Assembly: GCF_020026305.1 (NCBI RefSeq)
Contig: NZ_CP075691.1
Coordinates: 1,550,001-1,614,000, forward strand
Length of the DNA: 64,000 nt
DNA from: Streptomyces sp. 135
GTDB taxonomy: Bacteria; Actinomycetota; Actinomycetes; Streptomycetales; Streptomycetaceae
Direction of reading: 5' to 3'
Shown: piece after piece, positions 55,473-64,000 of the stretch
Position numbering within the stretch: position 1 is the first letter of the stretch
How the letters are laid out: each line of letters opens with the position of its first letter
Position numbers and translations under genes: made by a program
The notes under the pieces: generated by a model
Database searches by the model: none
Told to the model about the DNA's origin: nothing
The model's input: the letters and a program-made list of their open reading frames with translations, nothing else

Positions 55473-56207
55473 TCACACCGTACGTACGTAGAGGGGCTCG
55501 CCCGGTGGCGTGGCCTCGGCCGGCAGGAGTGCCAGGTCGAGGCCGTGCACCAGGCGGGCCCTCAGTGTTTCGTCGGCGGCGATGCGGCGGGCCACCCGCT
55601 GCGCGGCCTCGGCCGGGGCGGCGGACGGGTCGAGGACCAGGGCGAGGGTGCCGTCGGAGCTGCCGGGGCCGAGGTGGGCGCGGAGCACGGCGGGCTCGGC
55701 GGCGACGGCCGCGCGCACCGCGCCGGTGACGGCGGGGTCGGCGAGCGGGTCGGCGCTGGCGCGGCCCTCGGCGAGGGCGATCAGCGCGGTCCTGCCCAGT
55801 TCGTAGGGGACGGGTCCCGCGAGGTCGAGGACGATCGTGTCGGCCTGCTCGTGGGCGGCGGCCTGAAGCGCCTGGTGCAGGGGGACGGCGACGGGCCGGG
55901 CCGCCGGGTCCCACAGGGCGAGCGCCTCGATGGAGGTGAACGCGGGCAGCGCCTTGCGGTCACCGGCTTTCAGGGTGGGGACGGCCATGTCGCTGGTCTT
56001 CTCGCGGCGCAGCCCCTTCTCGTCCACCTCCACCTCACCGAGCACGGCGACGACGGGGACGAGGAGCCGGGCTCCGGCGAGGGCCTCCAGGACGGGGCCG
56101 TGGGCCGTGCGGTCCTGTGACCAGGCGGTGAGCGCCGCGGCCAGCCGGGGGTCGGCGGTGCCGTCGTCGTCGGAGAAGCCGGGGTCCGGAATGTTCTTGT
56201 TCGCCAT
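55473..56207 (-). CDS. SseB-family protein
   Basis: 244 residues starting MANKNIPDPGFSDDDG. SseB-like domain: RLLVPVVAVLGEVEVDEKGLRREKTSDMAVPTLKAGDRKALPAFTSIEALALWDPAARPVAVPLHQAL, then a C-terminal alpha/beta half with PAAPAEAAQRVARRIAA. The frame extends upstream through 9-bp repeats to an ATG at 56270, but the start at 56207 matches the family better. Role in Streptomyces unknown; name is by homology to enhancer protein SseB. Confidence 0.88.
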   Translation of the reverse strand: MANKNIPDPGFSDDDGTADPRLAAALTAWSQDRTAHGPVLEALAGARLLVPVVAVLGEVEVDEKGLRREKTSDMAVPTLKAGDRKALPAFTSIEALALWDPAARPVAVPLHQALQAAAHEQADTIVLDLAGPVPYELGRTALIALAEGRASADPLADPAVTGAVRAAVAAEPAVLRAHLGPGSSDGTLALVLDPSAAPAEAAQRVARRIAADETLRARLVHGLDLALLPAEATPPGEPLYVRTV

Positions 56208-56270
56208 GCTCGCCATGCTCACCGTCTTGGCCGTCTTGGCCGTGTTCGCCGTGTTCGCCGTGTTCGCCAC
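56202..56270 (-). repeat. 9-bp repeats at the 5' end of the SseB-family gene
   Basis: CGCCATGCT occurs twice, then a run of CCGTCTTGG and CCGTGTTCG units with a 9-base period. On the minus strand they encode A-N-T and A-K-T triplets. Copy-number change would leave the frame intact but alter how many in-frame ATG codons precede the core. Confidence 0.7.
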
Positions 56271-56280
56271 GGTGTCGACC

Positions 56281-57474
56281 CTACAGAGGGCCCGTGCCGC
56301 GTCCTTCCGGCGGGACGCGCCTGCCCCGCCAGAGCGAGACCGCCGCGGCGAGCAGGGCCACGCCGAGGCCGCCCGCCACCGGGCCCGCCCAGCCGGCGGG
56401 CCCGTCGTCGCCCTGGCGCGCGTCGGGCCCCCGGCCGAAGTACTTCTCGCCGTACACCGCCGTCGCCGGCTTGCCCGTCCTGAGCCTGCCCGCGCGGTCC
56501 AGGGCGGCGACCGGGTCGATGAGGCCGAAGCCTCGGGAGTCGTCGCGTCCGCCCGGCGGGGCGTCGCGGGCGGTGTCCTCCAGGAGCTGCTTGATCTGCG
56601 CGGGGGTGAGGCGGGGGTGGGCGGCGCGGATCAGGGCGACGGCGCCGGAGACGAAGGCGGAGGCGGCGCTGGTGCCCCAGCCCTCGTAGTACTTGCGGTC
56701 GGGGTCGGCGATGACGATGTCGTCGCCGGGCGCGGCGACGGTGGCGTACCACCGGCGGGTGGAGAAGGGGGCGCGGGCGCCGTTCTCGTCGACGGCCGTC
56801 GCGGCGATGACGCCGGGGTAGGCGGCCGGGTAGGAGACGTGGTCGCCGCGCTCGCCGCCGTTGCCCGCGGAGGCGACGACGGCGACGCCCTTCTTCAGGG
56901 CGTACTGGACCGCGGCGTCCTCGGCGGGTTCGGGGTGGGCGGACTTCGAGTCGTCGCCGAGGGAGAGGTTGATGACGTCGGCTCCGTGGTCGGCGGCCCA
57001 GCGGATGCCTTCGGCGAGCGCGTTGCCGCGGGTGTTGCGGGCCTTCTTGCGGGCGGGGTCGCCGTCTTCGAGGATCACGCGGATCGGCAGGATCTTCGCC
57101 TCGGGCGCGATGCCGAGCACGCCGTCGCCGCGGCCGATGCCGTGTCCGTGGCCCGCGATGATGCCGGCCATGGCGGTGCCGTGGCGGGCCCAGGGGCGGT
57201 CGCCGCGGCGGGCGCCGAAGCCGACCATGTCCTTGCCCTCGAGGACGTTGCCGACGAGGTCCGGGTGCTGGGCGTCGATGCCGGTGTCGAGGACGGCGAC
57301 GGTAATGCCCCTGCCCTTGGTGGTCTGCCAGGCCTCGCCGGTGCGCATGGTGTCCAGGGCCCACTGCTGGGCGCGGATGCCGTCGTCGGCATGTGCCGTG
57401 GTGGCGGGGGCGAGGGCCAGCGTGGCGGCGAGTGCGGCGGCGACGAGGGGGCGGCGGGTCCCGCGGGGCCTCAT
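56281..57474 (-). CDS. Mycosin-like type VII secretion-associated subtilase
   Basis: 397 residues. Signal peptide at the N-terminus (RPLVAAALAATLALAPATTAHA), S8 catalytic triad: Asp in VAVLDTGIDAQHPDL, His in RHGTAMAGIIAGHGH, Ser in GWGTSAASAFVSGAVALIRAAHP, and a C-terminal TM segment (WAGPVAGGLGVALLAAAVSLW) that anchors it outside. This is the MycP architecture, but no ESX core genes (eccC, esxA) are in the window. ATG 57474 overlaps the stop of the preceding membrane protein gene (TGATG), so the two are a pair. Confidence 0.9.
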   Translation of the reverse strand: MRPRGTRRPLVAAALAATLALAPATTAHADDGIRAQQWALDTMRTGEAWQTTKGRGITVAVLDTGIDAQHPDLVGNVLEGKDMVGFGARRGDRPWARHGTAMAGIIAGHGHGIGRGDGVLGIAPEAKILPIRVILEDGDPARKKARNTRGNALAEGIRWAADHGADVINLSLGDDSKSAHPEPAEDAAVQYALKKGVAVVASAGNGGERGDHVSYPAAYPGVIAATAVDENGARAPFSTRRWYATVAAPGDDIVIADPDRKYYEGWGTSAASAFVSGAVALIRAAHPRLTPAQIKQLLEDTARDAPPGGRDDSRGFGLIDPVAALDRAGRLRTGKPATAVYGEKYFGRGPDARQGDDGPAGWAGPVAGGLGVALLAAAVSLWRGRRVPPEGRGTGPL

Positions 57475-59400
57475 CAGGCCTCCTCCGCTCGGGCGATGGT
57501 CTTGCGCAGGCCCCGCTCGACGCGGTCGGCGATGCCCTTCGCCTCGTGACCGAGGCCGGACTGCGCGGGCGCCGAGGCGGTGTTGCTGCCCATCGCCTCG
57601 GGGGCGGGCTCGGGGTCCGTGACGGCGCGGCCGTCGGCGAACCCGGACACGGCGTACGCGACGACGGGCGCGTCCGGCAGCACGGACATGGTCCAGGAGG
57701 CGCGCTGGGCGTCCCCGAAGTCCTCGGCGACGGTGTCCTTGGCCGGGTACGTGCGGGGCATCAGGTCGGGGCGCCGGTCCAGGCCCTCTTCCGTGAAACG
57801 GTTCCGCAGGGCGCGCATGCCGTCGGCGTCCGCCTTGGTGAACAGCAGTCCCACGGTGGTGACGTGGCTGCGGGTCGCGTCGGTGTACGTGGCGCGGACC
57901 AGCCGCAGGCAGCCGGCCGGCGCGAGGGCCTTGCTCAGCAGCGGGTCGAAGGCGGCCTCGCAGGTGCTGTCCGGGGCGACGGCGACCCGGGTCCAGGAGC
58001 GGTCGGCGCCGCCGGGGCCCGCGCCCTCGCCCTTGAGGATGGGCGGGAGGAGCCGGTCGACGGGGACGCTGTGCCAGAGCTCGCCGGTGACCGCGTACGC
58101 GCTGCGGGTGGAGCCGGTGGCCGATGACTCGCCGGTCAGCCAACTGCCGGTCACCGCGCCGCCGATGAGGCCGAGCCCGAGGACGGCACAGGCCGCGGCG
58201 GCGGCCGCGCGGGGTCGGACCCAGGCGCCGACGGGGCGCAACCGGGTGGTGGTGTCGTCGTACAGGGCGGGCCGCGCGAAGGACACGAAGGGCCGCCCGG
58301 CGCCGGGCCCCGGCGTCAGGTCGACGGTGCCCTTGACCGGCGGCGCGTCGTCGGCGGTGGGGCGCGGCCGGGTGGTGGTCTGCTCGGGCGCCGTGTCCCG
58401 GACCGGGGGCGGCCGGGCCCCGGCGGACCCCTCCGGCGCGTCGTCCACGTCGAGGACACGCAGGGAGCCCGTGGCCGCGGGCGGGGCGTCGGGGAGCCGG
58501 GCAGAGGCGGGGGCGGGGCGGCGGGGCGTCGCTACCGGCGGAGGTCGGGGCGCGGGGAGCGGTGCGGGCCGCGCCGGTGACGGAGCCCGTGACCTCCCCG
58601 GTGGCCGCCTCCGCCGCGGCCGACTCGGTGGCCCGGCCGCTCGGCTTGGGGGGTGCCTCGGGGGCGGCCTGCCTGGCGGACGAGTTCGGGGTGGCGGCGT
58701 TGTCGTCCCGTAGGGCTGGGGGATCTTCGTGCGGGGCGGACGCGTCGCGGTCGGGCAGGTCTGGGGCGCCATCCCGCACGGCGGACACATCTTCCCGGCG
58801 CGAGGACGCCAGGCCTCGGCTGCGGGCGGCCTCGGTGAACGGGGCCAGGAGCTCTTCCACGCGGGACGCCCGGTCGAGGGCCTCGGTGTCGGTGCCGGGA
58901 TGGGCCGCGTCGGCGTTCACGCCGGTGGCGGTCGCATCGGAGTCCATGCTGGTGCCAACCACGTCGGCGTCCCCGCGGGCGTTGACCGCGACGGCATCCA
59001 CGCTCCTGCCACCCACAGCGACACCCTCGCAGGCGTTGACCGCGACGGCATCCACGCTCCTGCCACCCACAGCAACATCCCCGCAGACCTCGACCACCAC
59101 GGCAGCCACACTCGTGCCACCCGCAGCGACACCCCCACGGGCCTCGACCGCCACGGCATCCACGCTCCTGCCACCCACGGCGACATCCACGCCCATCCCG
59201 ATCGACCCTGCGGCCACATCCGCGTCCGGCCGCCCGGCCGGCGGGCGTGGGGCGGTCAGGAGCCAGTCGTCGTCGACCGGGGGGCGGACGTCGGGGAAGC
59301 GGGCGGACGGGGGCGGAGGGGGCTCGTCCGGTGGGGTCGTGGGGCGGGGTGGCACGGTGGGGCGCGGGGGAATCGGGGTGCGTCCCGCCTCCGTGCCCAT
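57474..59400 (-). pseudogene. Frameshifted Pro-rich, single-TM membrane protein paired with mycosin
   Basis: The first frame from ATG 59400 (MGTEAGRTPIPPRP; GGGGGAGC upstream) runs about 280 codons as a Pro/Ala-rich cytoplasmic part. A second frame gives the rest: SLRVLDVDDAPEGSAGARPP, TTTRLRPVGAWVRPRAAAAAACAVLGLGLIGGAV (TM), and an extracellular domain with two Cys (DSTCEAAFDPLL, PAGCLRLVRATY) to the TGA at 57474. The 1,927-base length is not a multiple of three, so the frames cannot join. The shift (one extra base) lies in the GC-rich stretch at about 58480-58570, so a sequencing error is as likely as a real mutation. Five 54-bp repeats lie in the first part. Confidence 0.7.
58937..59206 (-). 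repeat. 54-bp tandem repeats in a coding region, five degenerate copies
   Basis: Units start at 58937, 58991, 59045, 59099 and 59153, each 54 bases. On the minus strand each encodes 18 residues of the kind G-G-R-S-V-D-A-V-A-V-N-A. The copies differ at several sites, so the array is not recent. It falls in the cytoplasmic part of the mycosin-linked membrane protein. Confidence 0.85.
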
Positions 59401-59571
59401 GCTCCCCCGTCTCCTCGCGCTCCGGCTGCCGGAACGCTCGGCCCGGCGAGGCTCCGTGCGCGTCACTCTACGGGCAGACGCGGGGCGCGCGGGAACCCAG
59501 TCCACGGCCCCGGGCGATCTGCCCGGATCATCCCCCTACCCTCGGGTAATCGTGTCTGGCAGGCTTCGGCC

Positions 59572-60786
59572 ATGACTGCCCGTGCCGCAGACCGTGCCGC
59601 AGACAGGGCCCGTTACGACCGGGCCACCGCACACCTCGACGCGCCCCTCGCGATCGTCGACCTGGCCGCCTTCGACGCCAACGCCGACGATCTCGTACGC
59701 CGGGCCAAGGGCAAGCCGATCCGCGTCGCCAGCAAGTCCGTGCGCTGCCGGGCCCTGCTGGAGCGGGCCCTGGCACGCGAGGGCTTCGCCGGGGTCATGT
59801 CCTTCACGCTCGCCGAGTCGCTGTGGCTCGCCCGCTCCGGCTTCGACGACGTCCTGCTCGCCTACCCTTCCGCCGACCGCGCCGGTTTCGCCGAGCTGAG
59901 CGCCGATCCCAAGCTCGCGGCGGCCGTGACCGTGATGGTCGACGACCCGGCGCAGCTGCGGCTGATCGACGAGGCCAGGGGCGGCGGGAAGGAAGAGGTG
60001 CGGGTCTGCCTGGAGTTGGACACCTCCTTCCGGCCGCTGGGCGGCAAGGTGCGGATCGGCGCGCTGCGGTCACCACTGCACTCCCCCGCGCAGGTGGCCG
60101 CCCTGGCCCGGGCCATCGCCCGGCGGCCCGGCTTCCGTCTCGTCGGCGTCATGGCGTACGAAGGCCATGTCGCGGGGGTGGGCGACGCGGTCGAGGGGCA
60201 CGCGGCGCGCTCGCGGGCGATCCGGCTGATGCAGGCCGCGGCCCGCAAGGAGCTGGCGGAGCGCCGGGCGCGGACGATCGCCGCCGTGCGGGCGGTCGCG
60301 CCGGACCTGGAGTTCGTGAACGGCGGCGGGACGGGCAGCGTGCAGCACACCGCGGCCGAGCGCGCGGTGACGGAGATCGCCGCCGGGTCGGGGCTTTTCG
60401 TGCCGCGGCTCTTCGACAACTACACGTCGTTCAGCGGGCGTCCGGCCGCGCTCTTCGCGCAGCCCGTGGTGCGCAGGCCCGGCCCCGGGACCGTGACGGT
60501 GCTGGGCGGCGGCTATCCGGCGTCGGGGGTCGCGGGCCCCGACCGCTCACCGGTGCCGTATCTCCCGGAGGGGCTGCGGTACGACCCGCAGGAGGGCGCG
60601 GGCGAGGTGCAGACGCCGCTGCACGGGCTCCCGGCGGACGATCTGCGGATCGGCGACAAGGTGTGGTTCCGGCACGCGAAGGCCGGGGAGCTGTGCGAAC
60701 GGTTCGACGCGCTGCACCTGGTGGAGGGTGACCGGGTGACGGGGAGCGTGCCGACGTACCGGGGCGAGGGCCGCACCTTCCTGTGA
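59572..60786 (+). CDS. Fold-type III PLP amino acid deaminase/aldolase (D-threonine aldolase-like)
   Basis: 404 residues. N-terminal alanine-racemase-type barrel: DAPLAIVDLAAFDANADDLVRRAKGKPIRVASKSVRCRALLERAL, with the PLP Lys in VASKSVR (near residue 55). GFAGVMSFTLAESLWLA, VCLELDTSF and NGGGTGSVQHTAAERAVTEIAAGSGLFVP follow, with the C-terminal metal/PLP part FRHAKAGELCERFDALHLVEGD carrying the conserved His and Cys. It acts on D- or L-hydroxy-amino acids; family members cleave D-threonine or dehydrate D-serine. Stop is 13 bases from the convergent DUF2510 gene stop. Confidence 0.9.
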   Translation: MTARAADRAADRARYDRATAHLDAPLAIVDLAAFDANADDLVRRAKGKPIRVASKSVRCRALLERALAREGFAGVMSFTLAESLWLARSGFDDVLLAYPSADRAGFAELSADPKLAAAVTVMVDDPAQLRLIDEARGGGKEEVRVCLELDTSFRPLGGKVRIGALRSPLHSPAQVAALARAIARRPGFRLVGVMAYEGHVAGVGDAVEGHAARSRAIRLMQAAARKELAERRARTIAAVRAVAPDLEFVNGGGTGSVQHTAAERAVTEIAAGSGLFVPRLFDNYTSFSGRPAALFAQPVVRRPGPGTVTVLGGGYPASGVAGPDRSPVPYLPEGLRYDPQEGAGEVQTPLHGLPADDLRIGDKVWFRHAKAGELCERFDALHLVEGDRVTGSVPTYRGEGRTFL

Positions 60787-60799
60787 TCCCGCCGGATCG

Positions 60800-61756
60800 T
60801 CACGGCGTCGCGCCGACGTCCTCGCCGACGCCGCCGCCCGTGGCGCTGTCCCCGGACGACCGGATGCCCTTGACGATGCGGTCCATGTCGCTGAGGGGCG
60901 GCGCGTCCTCGGCGATGTCGATGGAGAGGCGGACGATGACCATCGGTTCGGAGCCGACGCTGGACTTGAAGGCCACGGACTGCACGTGTCCTCCGGCTCC
61001 CTTGCCGGTCCGCACCTTCCAGCGGACGTAGTAGCCGCTGCGGCCCGCGACGGCGACCGTGCCTTCCTTGACCTTCTGGTGGCCGGTCACGCCGCCGTAG
61101 TGCTCGTTGTCGAGGACGTCCTTGCCGTAGACGCTGTCGGTCGCGTCCTTGATGTCGCCTCTGGCCAGCGCCTTGGGGGACGTCTCGTCGGTGGAGGTCA
61201 CGGTGTGCGAGGTGACCTCGCCGTAGCGGCACATGCCCGGGTCGCCCGGGCAGTCGAAGGTGTCCGGTGTCTGGAGGGTCGGCACGTCGTGGACGGCGCC
61301 CTCGGCCTTCTCCCAGCCGTCGATGATGGGGATCGTGACGCCGTTGAGGTCGTCGACGAGGACGTTCGGGTCGGCCGCCGGGGATGCCGATGCCGACTTC
61401 GTGGCGGTCGGCTCCGGGGCGGTGGTGGCCGATCGGCGCGGCGCGGGGCCGCCACCCCGAGGGTCGCCGTCGTCCTTGCCGAGCACGACGACGCCCGTGA
61501 CGATCGACGCGACGAGGACGGCTCCGGCGGCGGCGAGCGCGATGATCTTCGCTCGGCCGCCGCCGGACGAGGACGCCGACGCGATGACCGCGGTCGCCGC
61601 CGGGTCCGGTGCCGGGCCGAAGCCCTGCGGCGCCGGGGCCGCTTGGGCGTTCCCGGGGGTGCGCCGGTGCTCGGTCCAGGCGGCCCCGTCCCACCAGCGC
61701 TCGACGGCGGGCTGGTTCGGGTCGGGGTACCAGCCGGGCGGAGGTGTCATGCTCAT
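60800..61756 (-). CDS. DUF2510-domain single-TM extracytoplasmic protein
   Basis: 318 residues. An N-terminal DUF2510 motif (PPPGWYPDPNQPAVERWWDGAAWTEHRRTP) is followed by a Pro/Ala linker, one TM segment (IIALAAAGAVLVASIVTGVVVLG) and a Ser/Thr/Pro-rich stalk, then an extracellular domain of about 190 residues with paired Cys (FDCPGDPGMC). Topology is N-in, C-out. ATG 61756 or 61750. Downstream of two secreted HAD-type phosphatases on the same strand. No named function. Confidence 0.85.
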   Translation of the reverse strand: MSMTPPPGWYPDPNQPAVERWWDGAAWTEHRRTPGNAQAAPAPQGFGPAPDPAATAVIASASSSGGGRAKIIALAAAGAVLVASIVTGVVVLGKDDGDPRGGGPAPRRSATTAPEPTATKSASASPAADPNVLVDDLNGVTIPIIDGWEKAEGAVHDVPTLQTPDTFDCPGDPGMCRYGEVTSHTVTSTDETSPKALARGDIKDATDSVYGKDVLDNEHYGGVTGHQKVKEGTVAVAGRSGYYVRWKVRTGKGAGGHVQSVAFKSSVGSEPMVIVRLSIDIAEDAPPLSDMDRIVKGIRSSGDSATGGGVGEDVGATP

Positions 61757-61784
61757 CCCGGCACTCTAGGACGTGGTCCGCGGG

Positions 61785-63083
61785 TCAGTACACCGAATCC
61801 CGCTGGTCGGGCACGACCGAGCCGTCGTCGTGGAGCACCGGGCCCTTGCGGCCGTCGTGTTCGTTGTACGCGGCGGTCGAGCACGGGTACGTGCCGCTCT
61901 TCTGCGGCATCGGCTCGATGAACATCGGGTTCACGACCCAGCGGCCGTCGGCGTTGTCGTACGCGCGGCACATGAACTCGCTCTTGTTGCGGTTCAGCAC
62001 GAGGTGCGCGCCGGTGGCGTCGCCGACGAACGTCACGTCCGTGTCGGCGTCACCGCCGCCGAGCGCGATGCGGTGGTCCCAGTCCTGCTTCTCCCAGGCC
62101 GACTTGCCCTTGATCTTGAAGATCTCCTGGTTGATGAAGCAGCGCTTCCCGTCGATGTACGGGATGGCCTCGCCCTTGTTGACGGGGACGCCGCCGCAGC
62201 CCTGGTTCCAGGTGGTGATGCGGCCCTTGCGGTCCAGGACGGAGCGGATGGCGATGGTGTGCGCGCGGTCGATGCCGACGCTCTTGGACCACACCTCGGC
62301 GACCGGCTCGGAGCCCGCCGAGACGATGTAGACGTCGAACCCGGCCTTCTTGAGGGTGCGGATCAGGTCGCGCTGCTGGTCGTAGTAGCGGACGTAGCCG
62401 GGGAGTTCGTGGGTGCCGACGGTCTGGGTGGCGCCGACGGGGGCGGCGAGCGCCTCCTTGCGGGCCTTCGCGGCGTACGACTCCAGTTCGGGGACGGTGT
62501 GCCCGGCGAAGAGCTGCGGCACCCAGGCGTACTGCGGGACGGTGTGGCGGTGGTCCCACTCACCCGCGAACGCGGCGGCGCCGCTCATGGTCTTCCCGTC
62601 CTCGCGGACCTCGAAGATCTCGTCGGCGCAGGCGGTGTTCTTGGAGGTCGGCAGGGGCTTGCCGACGGGCACGTCGGTGCCGCAGGCCTCGGTGAGGGCG
62701 CGGTCCGCCTCGTCCGTCATCCACTTGCTGGTGGACTTCCAGCTCTTGGGGCGCAGGATCTTGTCGTGCCGCAGGGACCAGGCGATGGTCGCGTCGGTGA
62801 CGTCGTTCTTGGCGACGGTGTTGTCCCAGTCGAAGGCGGCGACCGGGCGCTTCTGGCCGTGTCCGAGGTGGGGGTTCGAGCAGCGGCCGCGCTCGTCGAT
62901 CATCCGCTGGAGCTTGGCGCGGTTGTCACCGTGCCAGGCGAGCTTCTTCGACAGCTGCGGGCAATGCGCGGCGGCAGCGGGAGAGTCGGCGGCCGTGGCG
63001 GCGGTCGCGGGGAGAGCTGCCGGTACGGCCGCCAGCGTGGCGGCAGCGGCCAGGGTCAGCGCCAAAGTGTTTCTGTTACGCAT
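61785..63083 (-). CDS. Secreted HAD-superfamily phosphatase
   Basis: 432 residues with a signal peptide (ATG 63083; TLALTLAAAATLAAVPAALPATA then A-T-A). HAD motif I AAFDWDNTVAKNDV (catalytic Asp pair), motif II YIVSAGSEP, and motif IV GGGDADTDVTFVGDATG are complete; motif III Lys is in the region before it. Large cap with paired Cys (ACGTDVPVG, NTACADE, NQGCGGVPV, KRCFINQ) suits export. Resembles haloacid-dehalogenase-type phosphoserine or phosphocholine phosphatases. Tandem paralogue of the next gene; the pair shares the TYPCSTAAY/GPYPCATTGY tail. Confidence 0.88.
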   Translation of the reverse strand: MRNRNTLALTLAAAATLAAVPAALPATAATAADSPAAAAHCPQLSKKLAWHGDNRAKLQRMIDERGRCSNPHLGHGQKRPVAAFDWDNTVAKNDVTDATIAWSLRHDKILRPKSWKSTSKWMTDEADRALTEACGTDVPVGKPLPTSKNTACADEIFEVREDGKTMSGAAAFAGEWDHRHTVPQYAWVPQLFAGHTVPELESYAAKARKEALAAPVGATQTVGTHELPGYVRYYDQQRDLIRTLKKAGFDVYIVSAGSEPVAEVWSKSVGIDRAHTIAIRSVLDRKGRITTWNQGCGGVPVNKGEAIPYIDGKRCFINQEIFKIKGKSAWEKQDWDHRIALGGGDADTDVTFVGDATGAHLVLNRNKSEFMCRAYDNADGRWVVNPMFIEPMPQKSGTYPCSTAAYNEHDGRKGPVLHDDGSVVPDQRDSVY

Positions 63084-63145
63084 GTGAGTGGACCGTACAT
63101 TCTTTCTGATGGTCTGACGACGCGTGCCGGTGGGATCGCGCGGGA

Positions 63146-64000
<855 letters not shown>

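Noticed and set aside
58729..59571. N-terminal extension of the aldolase gene upstream of ATG 59572
   Set aside because: The extended plus-strand frame is antisense to the Pro-rich membrane protein and its 54-bp repeats; the family N-terminus fits ATG 59572.

Overview
The window is high-GC actinobacterial chromosome and almost certainly Streptomyces. Codon third positions are nearly all G or C. Shine-Dalgarno sequences are GGAGG-like, and several promoters look leaderless, with a TANNNT hexamer about 7 bases before the start codon. The gene order (argH; argC-argJ-argB-argD-argR; pheS-pheT; infC-rpmI-rplT; metNIQ-type transporter; cobL/cobT) matches what I recall of Streptomyces core chromosome. 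No phage, plasmid, IS element, CRISPR array or tRNA was recognised.

Layout. 1-2.9 kb: cobalamin genes (N-terminal part of a CobT-like protein, and cobL). 3-7.2 kb: GNAT enzyme, then a methionine ABC transporter (metN, metI) followed by two adjacent but broken metQ lipoprotein genes; upstream of metN lies a leaderless 28-codon leader peptide ending in alternating Cys and Met codons. 7.2-13.5 kb: HAD phosphatase, two small membrane proteins, lipoprotein, GNAT, small sigma factor, GlpQ-type phosphodiesterase, PlsC acyltransferase. 13.7-13.9 kb: 67-bp tandem repeats. 13.9-17 kb: TetR/efflux pair and an aldo/keto reductase. 17-25.3 kb: arginine biosynthesis, with candidate ArgR sites over the argH and argC promoters. 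25.4-28.4 kb: FAD monooxygenase, then an Ala-rich leader peptide with an attenuator-like fold and a free-standing AlaRS aminoacylation core. 28.4-32 kb: DUF5997, LysR-type effector domain without HTH, monomeric NADP isocitrate dehydrogenase. 32-43 kb: accessory metabolic and regulatory genes (TetR and a truncated MFS, serine hydrolase, TAP-type hydrolase, MerR-type promoter with aldo/keto reductase, MocR regulator with divergent EamA exporter, GHL10 glycosidase, 3-hydroxybutyryl-CoA dehydrogenase). 43.6-47.3 kb: NUDIX, NsdA-like TPR regulator, SpoIIE-type phosphatase. 47.4-54.7 kb: pheT, pheS, sensor kinase, broken SpoU methylase, rplT, rpmI, infC. 55-60.8 kb: DUF1844, SseB, mycosin-like protease with a frameshifted partner, and a PLP-dependent aldolase/racemase-fold enzyme. 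60.8-64 kb: DUF2510 protein and two tandem secreted HAD-fold phosphatases, the second cut by the window end.

How genes work together. ArgC, J, B and D carry glutamate to ornithine, ArgH makes arginine, and ArgR at the end of the cluster can close the feedback loop. PheS/PheT form phenylalanyl-tRNA synthetase; infC-rpmI-rplT form the IF3/L35/L20 translation operon. MetN/MetI need a MetQ partner that is damaged here.

The most interesting signals are two candidate leader-peptide attenuators (Cys/Met before metN, Ala before the AlaRS core), the infC leader with an AUC start and a U-tract terminator, and compact operators (MerR 19-bp spacer, MocR direct repeats, a TetR double palindrome on -35/-10). 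Several genes (metQ twice, the SpoU methylase, a mycosin partner, an MFS pump) carry deletions or frameshifts. Read-level checking is needed to tell real decay from assembly error.
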